From positions 248,001-312,000 of the forward strand of contig NZ_CP063203.1 of the NCBI RefSeq assembly GCF_019904255.1: a stretch of DNA of 64,000 bases, read 5' to 3'. The first letter of the stretch is position 1, and each line of letters opens with the position of its first letter. Below, piece by piece: positions 54,297-63,632 of the stretch. The stretch is from Marixanthomonas sp. SCSIO 43207. GTDB lineage: Bacteria > Bacteroidota > Bacteroidia > Flavobacteriales > Flavobacteriaceae. The translations under genes and the position numbers were made by a program. The notes below the pieces were generated by a model. That model worked only from the letters and a program-made list of their open reading frames with translations, did no database searches and was not told the origin of the DNA.

Positions 54297-55004
54297 ATGA
54301 AGAAACTATTTTTTGTACTTGCCATTCTACTATTTGCTGAAAGCGCACACGCACAACTATTTGACAAAGAGCGATTGGCAAACCGAGAAACATTTGATAA
54401 ACGATTTCTTACGTGGGGATATTTTTTAGGATTTAATAGTTATGACTTTAAGTTTGAGTATAAGAACGAAAATCCAAATAACAGAACCGATATTCTTGTA
54501 GAAGGAGATGCAGGTTTTAATGTTGGTCTAGTGGGTGATATGCGTATAAACAACTATTTTAACTTAAGACTAGAACCTGGTCTATATTATACTCAACGCA
54601 ATCTACGTTTCCCTGGTTTTGAAGATGAAAAAGACATACTGCGTGAGGTAAAATCAACTTACATTCACGTTCCGTTATTGCTTAAGTTTTCTACAAAACG
54701 TATAAATAATTTTAAGCCCTTTATTGTTGGTGGTATTTCCTCTTCGTGGAATTTATCTAGTAATGAAGACAACCCTCAAGACAATTCTGCAGGAGAGTTT
54801 AGAATGACCAAGGGGACCAATTATTTTGAAATAGGCTTTGGTGTAGATTTTTACTTATACTACTTTAAGTTTACCCCATCAATACGAGGTGTGTTTGCTA
54901 CCAGCGATGAATTAGTAAGAGATCAAGACCCTAACAGCCCTTGGACAAGTAACATAGAACAAATGTCTACACGAGGTATCTTTATCAACTTTACCTTTCA
55001 ATAG
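54297..55004 (+). CDS. porT: T9SS/gliding outer-membrane protein PorT (SprT)
   Basis: A 235-residue outer-membrane beta-barrel with signal peptide (MKKLFFVLAILLFAESAHAQ). Strand-like repeats with aromatic girdles (FLTWGYFLGFNSYDFKFEY, NLRLEPGLYYTQRNLRF, FIVGGISSSWNLSS) and the C-terminal FINFTFQ with terminal aromatic residue fit PorT, required for type IX secretion in Porphyromonas and gliding in Flavobacterium. The menG-porT order supports the assignment. Its last 14 bases overlap the 3' end of the convergent rRNA methyltransferase gene. Confidence 0.88.
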   Translation: MKKLFFVLAILLFAESAHAQLFDKERLANRETFDKRFLTWGYFLGFNSYDFKFEYKNENPNNRTDILVEGDAGFNVGLVGDMRINNYFNLRLEPGLYYTQRNLRFPGFEDEKDILREVKSTYIHVPLLLKFSTKRINNFKPFIVGGISSSWNLSSNEDNPQDNSAGEFRMTKGTNYFEIGFGVDFYLYYFKFTPSIRGVFATSDELVRDQDPNSPWTSNIEQMSTRGIFINFTFQ

Positions 55005-55716
55005 AACGCTTCAATTCACTTAATAAAATAGCCGTTGCAGTTGCTACATTTAAACTTTCGGTAGTTTGATTTCCAAACTGAGGAATGCTTATTTTTTCGG
55101 TAATTAATTTTTCAATTTTTTCTGAAATGCCATTTGCTTCATTTCCCATAACAAGTATAGCATCTTGTAAGAGGTTTTGCGTGTATACGTTTTTGCCTTC
55201 CATAAACGCTCCATAAACCGGAAGTGAACTTTCTGCAATAAATTTTTGAATGTCTGTATAACAAATAGAAACTCGAGCCAAAGAACCCATGGTAGCTTGC
55301 ACCACTTTTGGGTTGTAGCAATCTGTAGTATCTTTTGAACAAATGAGCTGGGTGACCCCAAACCAATCACACAATCTAATTATCGTCCCCAAATTCCCCG
55401 GATCTCGCACAGCATCCAGTACAATGGTTAACCCTTGATTTTTAATATGTTTTTCTGAAGGTATTTTAAAAACGGCAAGAGAAGTATTGGCTGTTTTTAA
55501 AGAACTTAATTTTTGAAGCTCTTTTTGAGACACAAGAAAATGGTTTTCTTTGCTACTTTCAGTTTCTTGTACAGAAAAGAAAGAATGAAGTTCAAGCTGT
55601 TCTTTAATTAACTCTGAAATAACTTTTGGGCCTTCAGCTACAAAAAGTCTGTATTTTTCTCTGTACTTTTTTTGCTGTAAGCTCGTTATTAGCTTTATTT
55701 GACTTTTACTTGGCAA
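54991..55716 (-). CDS. TrmH/SpoU-family RNA 2'-O-methyltransferase
   Basis: A 241-residue SPOUT methyltransferase. The N-terminal L30e-like substrate-binding domain (about 1-95) begins with SKSQIKLITSLQQKKYREKY. SPOUT knot motifs are LDAVRDPGNLGTIIRLCDWF (motif 1), ILVMGNEANGISEKI (motif 2) and ISIPQFGNQTTESLNVATAT (motif 3). Probable target: a 2'-O-ribose in 23S rRNA (RlmB-like) or tRNA. The only plausible start is TTG at 55716, facing another TTG-started gene. Its 3' end overlaps porT by 14 bases. Confidence 0.9.
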   Translation of the reverse strand: MPSKSQIKLITSLQQKKYREKYRLFVAEGPKVISELIKEQLELHSFFSVQETESSKENHFLVSQKELQKLSSLKTANTSLAVFKIPSEKHIKNQGLTIVLDAVRDPGNLGTIIRLCDWFGVTQLICSKDTTDCYNPKVVQATMGSLARVSICYTDIQKFIAESSLPVYGAFMEGKNVYTQNLLQDAILVMGNEANGISEKIEKLITEKISIPQFGNQTTESLNVATATAILLSELKRSIER

Positions 55717-55723
55717 ATTATAG

Positions 55724-55731
55724 TATTTTTG
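55724..55731 (+). promoter_or_regulatory. -7 promoter box of tamL
   Basis: TATTTTTG matches TAnnTTTG. A TTTG at 55698-55701 lies 22 bases upstream. Transcription would begin near 55738, so translation from 55699 is unlikely and the TTG at 55753 is favoured. Confidence 0.45.
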
Positions 55732-55752
55732 AAATTAAGTAAACCTAAACCT

Positions 55753-58308
55753 TTGACCCAAACCCTCACAAAAATAGCATTATTTTTAGGAGTAATTACC
55801 CTGTTTTTATCCTGTAATGCCGTTAAGCGTGTACCGGACGATAAATTTCTGCTTACTGAAAATATAATTATTGTTGACAGTCTAGAGATAAAAGACAATC
55901 GTGTGTACAGCCAGTTAAAACAAAAACCAAATCCCAAAATACCTTTAATAGGAGTTCCTTTTGGTTTGCATATTTATAATTTAGCAGATCCCTATCCAGA
56001 TTCTACTTTTCAAAAGTGGTTACATAAAAACCCTAAACGGGAAGAACGTTTAATAAAGTTTATTTCAAAAAAACAGGTAAACCAGCTAGGCAACAGCTAT
56101 GTAGGTCTTAACAGATGGCTTCAAAAATCTGGAGACGCACCTGTTATTATTGACAAAGAAAAGGCAGATAAATCTGCTGAACGTCTGGAACGTTACTACG
56201 CCAGTTACGGTTATTTCAACACAGAAGCTAGTTATAGTATTAATCCGCTTGAAAAGAAAAAGAAACGAGCAACAATGACCTACAATGTAAAGAGGTATCA
56301 ACCCTATATTGTAGACTCCATAACCAAAGAAATTGCTTCACCTGTAGTTGATTCGCTGTTTAAAGAAACTATAAATAACACCTTTATTAAACCTGGAAAA
56401 CAGTATGACGCCAATGATTTTGTTGATGAACGAGATCGATTAACAATTCAATTCAGAAATTCTGGTTTGTTTCATTTTGACCAAGATTATGTGGGTTTTG
56501 AGGCAGATACCGTAAACACTGGTCACAAAGCCAATATAAAATACCAAATTCCTAATAGAGAAGTTACAAAAGGAGACAGCACATACACAGAGCCTTTTAA
56601 AGTGCATACAGTTAATGAAGTACGCATTGTTACAGATTTCAGCTATGAAAATAGAAATAAAACCCCAACAGATTCTGTTGAGTACAACGGCTATAAGCTG
56701 TATAGTTTTGAGAAGTTAAAATATACCCCAAAAGCCATAACAGATGCAATATCGATAGCTCCAGATTCAATTTTTAAAGATATTGACAGAACTCTTACTT
56801 ACAATCAAATTAATGATTTAAAAGTATTTAAATATCCAAATATTAGCTATCAAGACGATCCACGAGATTCAACAGGAACCAAGCTAATCTCTACCATACT
56901 TTTAACACCTAGAAAGAAATATAACTTGGGGGTAGACTTTGACGCTTATACCTCAACAATTCAACAATTTGGCATTGGTTTTAGCTCAACATTTTTAATT
57001 AGAAATGTCTTTAGAGGAGCTGAAATTTTAGAAATTTCAGGAAGAGGAAGTGTAGGTTCTTCAGCAGATAAAAGTGGCGGCTTTTTTAACACTTCTGATG
57101 TAGGTGGTGATGTAAAATTATCGTTTCCACGTATTTTATTTCCGTTTAATACAGATTCGTTTATCAAAAAATACATGTCTCCCTCTACTGAAATAAGCCT
57201 TGGTTTTAGCGCTCAAAATAACATAGGTCTTGACCGTCAAAACATCAACGCTATTTTTAATTATAGATGGAAACCTTCCAAAATACGAACCAATCAATTT
57301 AATCTAGCAAACATTCAATACGTTCGAAATTTAAACACAGACAACTATTTTAATGTGTATAAAAACACCTATCGACGTTTAAATGAAATTGCTCGAGAAA
57401 TAGGCTATGACTTTGACGATCCAACTCCAGATGACCCTAGACTTGGCATTCCTGATGAAGCTGAGCAATTTATAGATGACATTTTGGACCGAAACACTTC
57501 AAGCTCGGTATCTCGTGATATTTATAGTGAAGTTTTAGGCATTGCCGAACGAAAATTCAGATTAACTGAAGACAACCTTATTTTTGCCTCCAATTTTACC
57601 TGGACACGCGATACTCGTGAAAATATTTATGACAATAGTTTTTCTCGTTTACGGTGGAAACTTGAGAGTGCCGGAAACTTTTTGTCACTTGCCTCTAGAG
57701 CAACAGGACAAGAAAAAAACGCAAATGGCAATTATGAAACTCTTGGCGTAGCCTACTCTCAATACATTAAAGGAGAGACAGAATACATCAAACACTGGGA
57801 GCTTAACGATGACAACATTCTTGCCGTAAGAGCTTTTGGCGGTATTGCTGTGCCCTACGGAAACAGCAACAGCATTCCATTTACCCGCAGTTACTTTGCA
57901 GGTGGAGCCAATGATAACCGCGGATGGCGTGCGTATGATTTAGGCCCCGGAAGCAGCGGCGGGATTTTAGATTTTAATGAAGCAAATTTCAAGTTAGCTT
58001 TTAATGCAGAATACAGATACACCATTCTAGGAGCGTTTAAAGGTGCTTTCTTTGTTGACGCAGGTAATATATGGAATGTGTTTGATAATGAAGAAAGAGA
58101 AGCTTTTAAGTTCAATGGCATTGAAGATATAAAAGAGCTTGGTGTAGCATCAGGATTTGGGTTGCGATATGACTTCGGTTTTTTTGTACTTCGTTTTGAT
58201 ATTGGTTTTAAAACTCACAACCCGGCAAGAGCTGTGGGTGAACGATGGTTTAAAGATTATAACTTTAAAAATGCGGTTTATAATATTGGCATAAACTATC
58301 CCTTTTAA
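55753..58308 (+). CDS. tamL: BamA/TamA-family outer-membrane lipoprotein (TamL)
   Basis: An outer-membrane beta-barrel assembly/translocation protein of 851 residues if started at TTG 55753. That start gives a lipoprotein signal ending LITLFLSC-type (ITLFLSC, then NAVKRVPDDKFLL), the usual TamL opening. POTRA-like repeats cover about residues 30-420. The C-terminal Omp85 barrel (about 430-851) includes SFTRSYFAGGANDNRGWRAY, the Omp85 (V/I)RG(F/Y)-like motif region, and ends in INYPF. The pairing with a TrmH gene is common in Bacteroidota. An earlier TTG at 55699 would overlap trmH. Confidence 0.9.
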   Translation: MTQTLTKIALFLGVITLFLSCNAVKRVPDDKFLLTENIIIVDSLEIKDNRVYSQLKQKPNPKIPLIGVPFGLHIYNLADPYPDSTFQKWLHKNPKREERLIKFISKKQVNQLGNSYVGLNRWLQKSGDAPVIIDKEKADKSAERLERYYASYGYFNTEASYSINPLEKKKKRATMTYNVKRYQPYIVDSITKEIASPVVDSLFKETINNTFIKPGKQYDANDFVDERDRLTIQFRNSGLFHFDQDYVGFEADTVNTGHKANIKYQIPNREVTKGDSTYTEPFKVHTVNEVRIVTDFSYENRNKTPTDSVEYNGYKLYSFEKLKYTPKAITDAISIAPDSIFKDIDRTLTYNQINDLKVFKYPNISYQDDPRDSTGTKLISTILLTPRKKYNLGVDFDAYTSTIQQFGIGFSSTFLIRNVFRGAEILEISGRGSVGSSADKSGGFFNTSDVGGDVKLSFPRILFPFNTDSFIKKYMSPSTEISLGFSAQNNIGLDRQNINAIFNYRWKPSKIRTNQFNLANIQYVRNLNTDNYFNVYKNTYRRLNEIAREIGYDFDDPTPDDPRLGIPDEAEQFIDDILDRNTSSSVSRDIYSEVLGIAERKFRLTEDNLIFASNFTWTRDTRENIYDNSFSRLRWKLESAGNFLSLASRATGQEKNANGNYETLGVAYSQYIKGETEYIKHWELNDDNILAVRAFGGIAVPYGNSNSIPFTRSYFAGGANDNRGWRAYDLGPGSSGGILDFNEANFKLAFNAEYRYTILGAFKGAFFVDAGNIWNVFDNEEREAFKFNGIEDIKELGVASGFGLRYDFGFFVLRFDIGFKTHNPARAVGERWFKDYNFKNAVYNIGINYPF

Positions 58309-58323
58309 CCCGTTAAAAATTCT

Positions 58324-58331
58324 TATTTTTG
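58324..58331 (+). promoter_or_regulatory. -7 promoter box of fbaA-accD
   Basis: TATTTTTG matches TAnnTTTG, 20 bases before the fbaA ATG at 58352. It lies 15 bases after the tamL stop. No clear -33 box. Confidence 0.45.
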
Positions 58332-58351
58332 TTCTTAAAATAACGTAAACT

Positions 58352-59419
58352 ATGAATCATTCCATTCAACCCGGTGTAGCTACCGGACGCGAAGTTCAAA
58401 AAATACATCAATACGCTAAAGAAAAAGGGTTTGCTATGCCGGCTGTAAACGTAGTAGGCTCAAACACTATAAATACAGTTTTAGAAACTGCTGCAGAATT
58501 AAATTCTCCTGTTATTATTCAGTTTTCAAACGGAGGGGCTTATTTTAATGCCGGTAAAGGTTTGAACAATGAAAACCAAAAAGCAGCAATTTTAGGTGGC
58601 GTTGCAGGAGCAAAACACATACACGATTTAGCCGAAGCTTATGGCGCAACTGTAATTCTACATACCGATCACGCAGCCAAAAAATTATTACCCTGGATTG
58701 ACGGTTTACTTGATGCTGGTGAACAATTTTATAAAGAAAAAGGAAAACCGTTATACAGTTCGCACATGATTGATCTTTCTGAAGAACCTCTTGAAGAAAA
58801 CATAGAAATTTCAAAAAAATACTTAGAGCGAATGAGTAAGATGGGAATGACCCTTGAGATTGAACTAGGTATTACCGGTGGTGAAGAAGACGGTGTAGAC
58901 AACACAGGAGTAGACTCTTCAAAACTTTACACACAGCCCGAAGAAGTTGCCTATGCCTATGAAGAACTTATGAAAGTAAGTGACCAATTTACTATTGCAG
59001 CTGCTTTTGGAAACGTACACGGAGTTTATAAGCCAGGAAACGTAAAATTAACTCCTATTATTCTTAAAAATTCACAAGAGTACGTTCAGAAAAAATATGA
59101 CACTAATCACAATCCTATTGATTTTGTATTTCACGGCGGAAGCGGTTCTACAGTAGAAGAAATACGAGAAGCAATAGGTTATGGTGTAATAAAAATGAAT
59201 ATTGACACCGATTTGCAATATGCTTTCAATGAAGGTGTTCGCGATTATATGGTCAACAATATTGATTATTTAAAAACACAAATAGGAAACCCTGAAGGTG
59301 ATGATGTTCCCAACAAAAAATATTATGACCCAAGAAAGTGGTTACGCGAAGGTGAAATTTCATTCAAAAAACGACTGAAAAAAGCTTTTGAAGACCTTAA
59401 CAATGTAAATACATTATAA
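58352..59419 (+). CDS. fbaA: Class II fructose-bisphosphate aldolase
   Basis: Zn-dependent aldolase of glycolysis/gluconeogenesis. The 355 residues fit the class IIA (E. coli FbaA) type. Metal and substrate residues are visible in VILHTDHAAKKLLPW (catalytic Asp and first His), LEIELGITGGEEDGVDN, FGNVHGVYKPGNVKL and the glycine-rich FHGGSGSTVEEI, followed by VIKMNIDTDLQYAF. accD follows after 18 bases, so the two are probably co-transcribed. Confidence 0.97.
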   Translation: MNHSIQPGVATGREVQKIHQYAKEKGFAMPAVNVVGSNTINTVLETAAELNSPVIIQFSNGGAYFNAGKGLNNENQKAAILGGVAGAKHIHDLAEAYGATVILHTDHAAKKLLPWIDGLLDAGEQFYKEKGKPLYSSHMIDLSEEPLEENIEISKKYLERMSKMGMTLEIELGITGGEEDGVDNTGVDSSKLYTQPEEVAYAYEELMKVSDQFTIAAAFGNVHGVYKPGNVKLTPIILKNSQEYVQKKYDTNHNPIDFVFHGGSGSTVEEIREAIGYGVIKMNIDTDLQYAFNEGVRDYMVNNIDYLKTQIGNPEGDDVPNKKYYDPRKWLREGEISFKKRLKKAFEDLNNVNTL

Positions 59420-59437
59420 ACTTAAATCTCCTCAACT

Positions 59438-60304
59438 ATGTCTTGGTTTAAAAGAACAAAAAAAGGAATTCAAACCCCTACGGAAGAAAAAAAAGACGTA
59501 CCAAAAGGTTTATGGTACAAGTCTCCTACCGGGAAAATTGTAGATTCTGAAGAGTTGGAAAATAATTTTTACGTAAGCCCTGAAGATGGCTATCACGTAA
59601 GAATAGGAAGTAATGAGTATTTTCAATTACTTTTTGACGATAATAAGTACAAAGAACTAGATAAAAACCTTGTTGCAAAAGATCCATTAAAATTTGAAGA
59701 CAAGAAAAAATATCCTGATCGCCTAAAAGACGCACAGAAAAAAACCGGTCTTAAAGACGCTGTAAGAACTGCCGTTGGAAAGTCTATGGGGAAAGAGATT
59801 GTAATTGCTTGTATGGATTTTAGTTTTATAGGTGGCTCTATGGGAAGCGTTGTAGGTGAAAAAATTGCACGTGCCGCAGACTATTCGCTTAAAAAGAAAA
59901 TTCCATTTATGATTATTTCAAAAAGTGGTGGAGCACGAATGATGGAAGCTGCTTTTTCGCTTATGCAAATGGCAAAAACAAGTGTAAAACTAGCTCAACT
60001 TGCAGACGCAGGAATACCTTACATATCATTATGTACAGATCCTACAACTGGAGGAACAACCGCTTCTTTTGCCATGCTAGGAGACATTAACATTAGCGAA
60101 CCTGGTGCTTTAATTGGTTTTGCCGGTCCTAGAGTAGTAAGAGATACCACCGGGCAAGAATTACCTGATGGTTTTCAAACTGCTGAATTTGTAAAAGATC
60201 ATGGCTTCTTAGACTTTATCACACATCGTAAAGATTTAAAGCTTCGTATTAATCAATATTTAGATTTAATACTCAATAGACCTATGAGAGAAGCTACAGC
60301 ATAA
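59438..60304 (+). CDS. accD: Acetyl-CoA carboxylase carboxyltransferase subunit beta, without zinc-ribbon cysteines
   Basis: Carboxyltransferase beta subunit for malonyl-CoA synthesis. The 288 residues start [20 protein letters not shown] and include the crotonase-fold core [40 protein letters not shown] and [13 protein letters not shown]. The N-terminal zinc ribbon of E. coli AccD (four cysteines) is degenerate: the matching stretch [20 protein letters not shown] has none. To my recollection flavobacterial homologues are similar, so this is probably a lineage trait. accA is not in the window. Confidence 0.95.
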   Translation: MSWFKRTKKGIQTPTEEKKDVPKGLWYKSPTGKIVDSEELENNFYVSPEDGYHVRIGSNEYFQLLFDDNKYKELDKNLVAKDPLKFEDKKKYPDRLKDAQKKTGLKDAVRTAVGKSMGKEIVIACMDFSFIGGSMGSVVGEKIARAADYSLKKKIPFMIISKSGGARMMEAAFSLMQMAKTSVKLAQLADAGIPYISLCTDPTTGGTTASFAMLGDINISEPGALIGFAGPRVVRDTTGQELPDGFQTAEFVKDHGFLDFITHRKDLKLRINQYLDLILNRPMREATA

Positions 60305-60333
60305 AAAAAGCAGCCCAATCGGGCTGCTTTTTT
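60303..60333. terminator. Bidirectional intrinsic terminator
   Basis: The stem GCAGCCC (60310-60316) with GGGCTGC (60321-60327) has an AATC loop, seven A before and six T after. It closes fbaA-accD on plus and the HMA protein gene on minus. Confidence 0.93.
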
Positions 60334-60351
60334 AGTATAACACATTTTGGT

Positions 60352-60732
60352 TTACTCGTCATCTTTTTCTGTCTGTGATTTTGGTTTATGGTCATCCTTA
60401 ACCACTTCATCTCTATATCTACAACAAGGATGCACACTATTATAGGCTTCATCTGTAGCTTTTAAATTTTCTACATCGTGACCAACTGCCAGTACACTTT
60501 GCGCAATGGTATTTAACGCTGTTTTCTCTTCATTATAAATTAATTTAAGTTCATGAGTTTGAACATCCCAAATTGCGCTTTTAACGCCCTTGGTTTTAAT
60601 ACTGGCCTTTTCTATTCTTTCTTTACACATCTCACAAACACCATCTACTAAAAGTGTTGCTCTTGCATTTTTGTTTTGAGCAAAGGTTAATGTGGTAACT
60701 AACAAAATAATTAAACTTACTATATTTTTCAT
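60352..60732 (-). CDS. Exported heavy-metal-associated (HMA) domain protein
   Basis: A 126-residue periplasmic protein: signal peptide about 1-19 (ending TLTFAQ), then a ferredoxin-like HMA fold with the metal site C33-E-M-C36 in VDGVCEMCKERIEKAS. After the fold a linker carries H101-P-C103-C104 and an acidic, lysine-rich tail. It should bind a soft metal such as Cu(I) and hand it to or from a partner. It is 27 bases downstream of a TonB receptor gene, so it is likely co-transcribed with it. Confidence 0.88.
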   Translation of the reverse strand: MKNIVSLIILLVTTLTFAQNKNARATLLVDGVCEMCKERIEKASIKTKGVKSAIWDVQTHELKLIYNEEKTALNTIAQSVLAVGHDVENLKATDEAYNSVHPCCRYRDEVVKDDHKPKSQTEKDDE

Positions 60733-60759
60733 AATTGTATTTTTTAAAATTTAATATTA

Positions 60760-62997
60760 CTAATTAATTCTATATCGTATTCCTGCGTAATAAAGACTAC
60801 CAAAAATAGGTCCGTATACAAATGTGCTATCAAAGTTTGAACCAAACGGATTTTCTGCACCCAAAATAGGGTTGTTTTGTCTTACATTTGTTATATTCTC
60901 ACCTCCTACATAGATTTCAAATTTTGGCGAAAACACCTTTGTTATTTGCGCATTTAAGGTATTAACTTCTGGAGAAAAATTTGGTAACTGAAACTGTATA
61001 GGGTTATTTTCAGTTGACGGAAAACGTTGTTTCCCTAACCAATTGTAGGTTGCATCAAACTTCCATCGACTATTATTTTTAACAGGCGTTTGATACGAAA
61101 CATTGGCAAAAAATCGATGTTGTGCAGTTAATGGCTTTATCTTTTTTCCGGTTTGATATTTAGTTTTTATATCATAGTATTTATATGCTAAACGCGCATC
61201 AAAACCTTCAAATAGATTATAATTAAATTCGGTTTGAAAACTATTTGCAAAACTTTCATCTTCTAGGTTGTAAAAAGAAATTTCACGAGGATTTTCCCAG
61301 TCTACTACAACTTGATTTTGAAAATCTGTTCTGTAATAATCAAAGGTTACATCTGCTTTATTTCCGAATAAATTAAAGCCTTGGAGATAAGACACGCCAT
61401 AATTCCAAGCTATTTCTGGCTCTAAACCGTAAATACTTCCTTCAGAAGATGGGTTTATTCTAATAACTCTTGAGGTTGAAAATAGGTTTTGATTTTCGGC
61501 AAAAATGTTTGCTGAACGTTTTCCTCTTCCTATAGATGCTCTAAAGGCAGATTTATCCCAAGGTGTATACTTTACATGAAGTCTTGGTGTTACAAAAAAC
61601 CCTAATCTATTATGATTATCTACTCGCATCCCTGCAGTAAGATTTATATTTTCTAAATCGTCAAAATTGTATTCAAAAAAAGCTCCTACAGAGTTGTCAA
61701 TGCGGTTGTAGGTAGTAGTTTCAACCAGTTCATCATATTTATCATAAGTAAAGCTAATACCTGTTTTAATCTTATGTCTAGAATCACTGATGATTGAATT
61801 ATATGTAAAGTTTGAATATATACTATTGTGTTCAATATTGTAAGTACGCAACCCAAAATAGGAATCTTGTTGGTGATTGCTGTAAGCAAATTGCAGTCCT
61901 GCACTTCTCCATGGCAATTCTGGGTTTACATACCCAAATTTTCCTGAAATGTCATACCGCTCAGTATTAATCTCACTTCCCCAAGCATTGGTAGTTAATT
62001 TGTCTGTTTCCGGGTCAAAATCTAACTCTCCTGTTTGTTTTTCATCGTTGAGATACCTGAAGTTGAAAAAACCTACAAAGCCTTTTTCAGTGTCTGTATA
62101 CTGCCAGCGATTCATCACATTTACTTGATTATACAAAGGCATATCTAGAAAATTGTCATCATTCACATCATGTTCTTTTTGATGGGTATTTCCGTGCAAA
62201 TAAACCCCTGTACTCCATTTATCATTAATTTTTGTATTAAAATGCGTATTAAGTTCTAAACGCTCACTACTTGCACCGTATAGGTTTACAAATAATTTAT
62301 CATCATTTGTTGGTTTTTGCAACTCTGCGTTTATCTGTCCTGCGATACTTTCATATCCATTTACAACACTTCCAGCACCTTTGGTTATTTGAATACTTTC
62401 TACCCATGTTCCAGGCGTGAACGTTAAACCATAGGCTTGAGCTGCTCCCCTAACAGTCGGGATATTTTCCATTGCAATAAGGATGTATGGACTGGTAAGT
62501 CCCAACATTTTTATTTGCCGTGTACCTGAAATGGCATCTGCAAAGTTTACATCAATAGATGGGTTGGTTTCAAAACTTTCAGACAGGTTACAACAAGCAG
62601 CTTTGAGCAATTCATCACTACTCACGTTAATAACATTCTCTGCTTCTATGTAGGATCTTGAAGTAGCTTTTTTTCTTGCAACCAGCGTTACTTCATCTAA
62701 GTTACTTTTAGAACTTAAGGTTGCTTTAATTTGTTTTGAAGGATTTGTAACTTGTATGGTATCTGTTGTATAGCCCACATAACTCACAATTAATTTTTTG
62801 TAGGAGTGTTTATAGGAAATAGAAAAATCACCGTCAAAGTCTGTCACCTCCCCCACTTCGGTACCCAACCAATAAACGTTGGCTCCAGGAAGTGGATTAT
62901 TTGTTTCTTTTTCATATACCACGCCTTGCACTTTGTCTTGAGAAAATGCGAAACAAGTAATAAGAAAAGTAAAAAAAGTGATTACTAATTTTATCAT
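60760..62997 (-). CDS. TonB-dependent outer-membrane receptor, probable metal-related
   Basis: A 745-residue TonB receptor. Signal peptide about 1-19; CarboxypepD_reg-like domain 22-100 (VQGVVYEKETNNPLPGANVY); plug about 115-235 with GTRQIKMLGLTSPYILIAME and ITKGAGSVVNGYESIAGQIN; a 22-strand-type barrel to the C-terminal aromatic region YYAGIRYRIN. It carries a C135-C136 pair just before the plug (KAACCNLSESF). There is no SusD partner, so glycan import is unlikely. Placement between an HMA protein and a HYC_CC_PP protein points to metal or metal-chelate import. The ligand is not known. Confidence 0.9.
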   Translation of the reverse strand: MIKLVITFFTFLITCFAFSQDKVQGVVYEKETNNPLPGANVYWLGTEVGEVTDFDGDFSISYKHSYKKLIVSYVGYTTDTIQVTNPSKQIKATLSSKSNLDEVTLVARKKATSRSYIEAENVINVSSDELLKAACCNLSESFETNPSIDVNFADAISGTRQIKMLGLTSPYILIAMENIPTVRGAAQAYGLTFTPGTWVESIQITKGAGSVVNGYESIAGQINAELQKPTNDDKLFVNLYGASSERLELNTHFNTKINDKWSTGVYLHGNTHQKEHDVNDDNFLDMPLYNQVNVMNRWQYTDTEKGFVGFFNFRYLNDEKQTGELDFDPETDKLTTNAWGSEINTERYDISGKFGYVNPELPWRSAGLQFAYSNHQQDSYFGLRTYNIEHNSIYSNFTYNSIISDSRHKIKTGISFTYDKYDELVETTTYNRIDNSVGAFFEYNFDDLENINLTAGMRVDNHNRLGFFVTPRLHVKYTPWDKSAFRASIGRGKRSANIFAENQNLFSTSRVIRINPSSEGSIYGLEPEIAWNYGVSYLQGFNLFGNKADVTFDYYRTDFQNQVVVDWENPREISFYNLEDESFANSFQTEFNYNLFEGFDARLAYKYYDIKTKYQTGKKIKPLTAQHRFFANVSYQTPVKNNSRWKFDATYNWLGKQRFPSTENNPIQFQLPNFSPEVNTLNAQITKVFSPKFEIYVGGENITNVRQNNPILGAENPFGSNFDSTFVYGPIFGSLYYAGIRYRIN

Positions 62998-63099
62998 TTT
63001 TTGATTTTAAAAATTTATAAATAAGCTTAAAATAGATGTTGTTTCACTTAAATCTGTAAAGGAAAACACCTAGTTAAATGGCGGTTATAAATTTTAAAA

Positions 63100-63513
63100 T
63101 CAAATTAAAAACACTTGATTACAGACCTGAATATCTGTTATCAAGATAGGTGAAGTATAATTTTTATGCGGAATTACTTGTGAAGATAAATCCTTAAATA
63201 GATGAAAGTAGGTTCCTGTAAAAGCAACCAAAAACAGTTGCTGTTCATAGTCTAAATCATCAAACTTATAGGTAGCAGCATCTTGTCCTTCAACAATATT
63301 TACCACATCATTACAGCATTCTGGCTGTACAATTTGATCATTTGAAGTATCGGAGCAAGGCTCTTTACTACATTTTTCTACTGAAGAAAACACAGATGAG
63401 TCTATAAGAAAGTCTCCGCAATAATGTTTTTGTACAGCAAAAGAACTGGTAGACAGTAAAATTAATACTGCCAACATTAAAGAAGAAAACTTATGTAAAA
63501 TCTTTATTTTCAC
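63100..63513 (-). CDS. HYC_CC_PP family exported protein
   Basis: A 137-residue protein with a signal peptide (about 1-26). Mature part: H30-Y-C32 (HYCGDFLID), then C48 and C53, then C66-C67 in PECCNDV, which are the HYC and CC signatures. The PP signature near the end is YTSPILITDIQV here, with one proline replaced by serine. The family is of unknown function and typically precedes TonB receptor and HMA genes; here the receptor starts 102 bases downstream. I infer a metal-binding role from cysteines and context. Confidence 0.8.
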   Translation of the reverse strand: MKIKILHKFSSLMLAVLILLSTSSFAVQKHYCGDFLIDSSVFSSVEKCSKEPCSDTSNDQIVQPECCNDVVNIVEGQDAATYKFDDLDYEQQLFLVAFTGTYFHLFKDLSSQVIPHKNYTSPILITDIQVCNQVFLI

Positions 63514-63618
63514 AGCACAAATTTAATAAATTAAAAACAATCTTTATCAAATTAAAAACAGCTTTATATTAAAATAAAAAAACAACCCCTATAACAATGC
63601 TATTATGCTTTTTTAGCG

Positions 63619-63626
63619 TATATTTG
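63619..63626 (+). promoter_or_regulatory. -7 promoter box of rpsO
   Basis: TATATTTG is an exact TAnnTTTG match, 56 bases before the rpsO ATG. Transcription should begin near 63633, at the base of the stem-loop 63633-63651. Confidence 0.5.
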
Positions 63627-63632
63627 CCGCCT

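Noticed and set aside
55104-55370. Two overlapping 75-88 codon open frames within the trmH gene
   Set aside because: They lie in other frames of a well-supported SPOUT methyltransferase gene and show no family motif.
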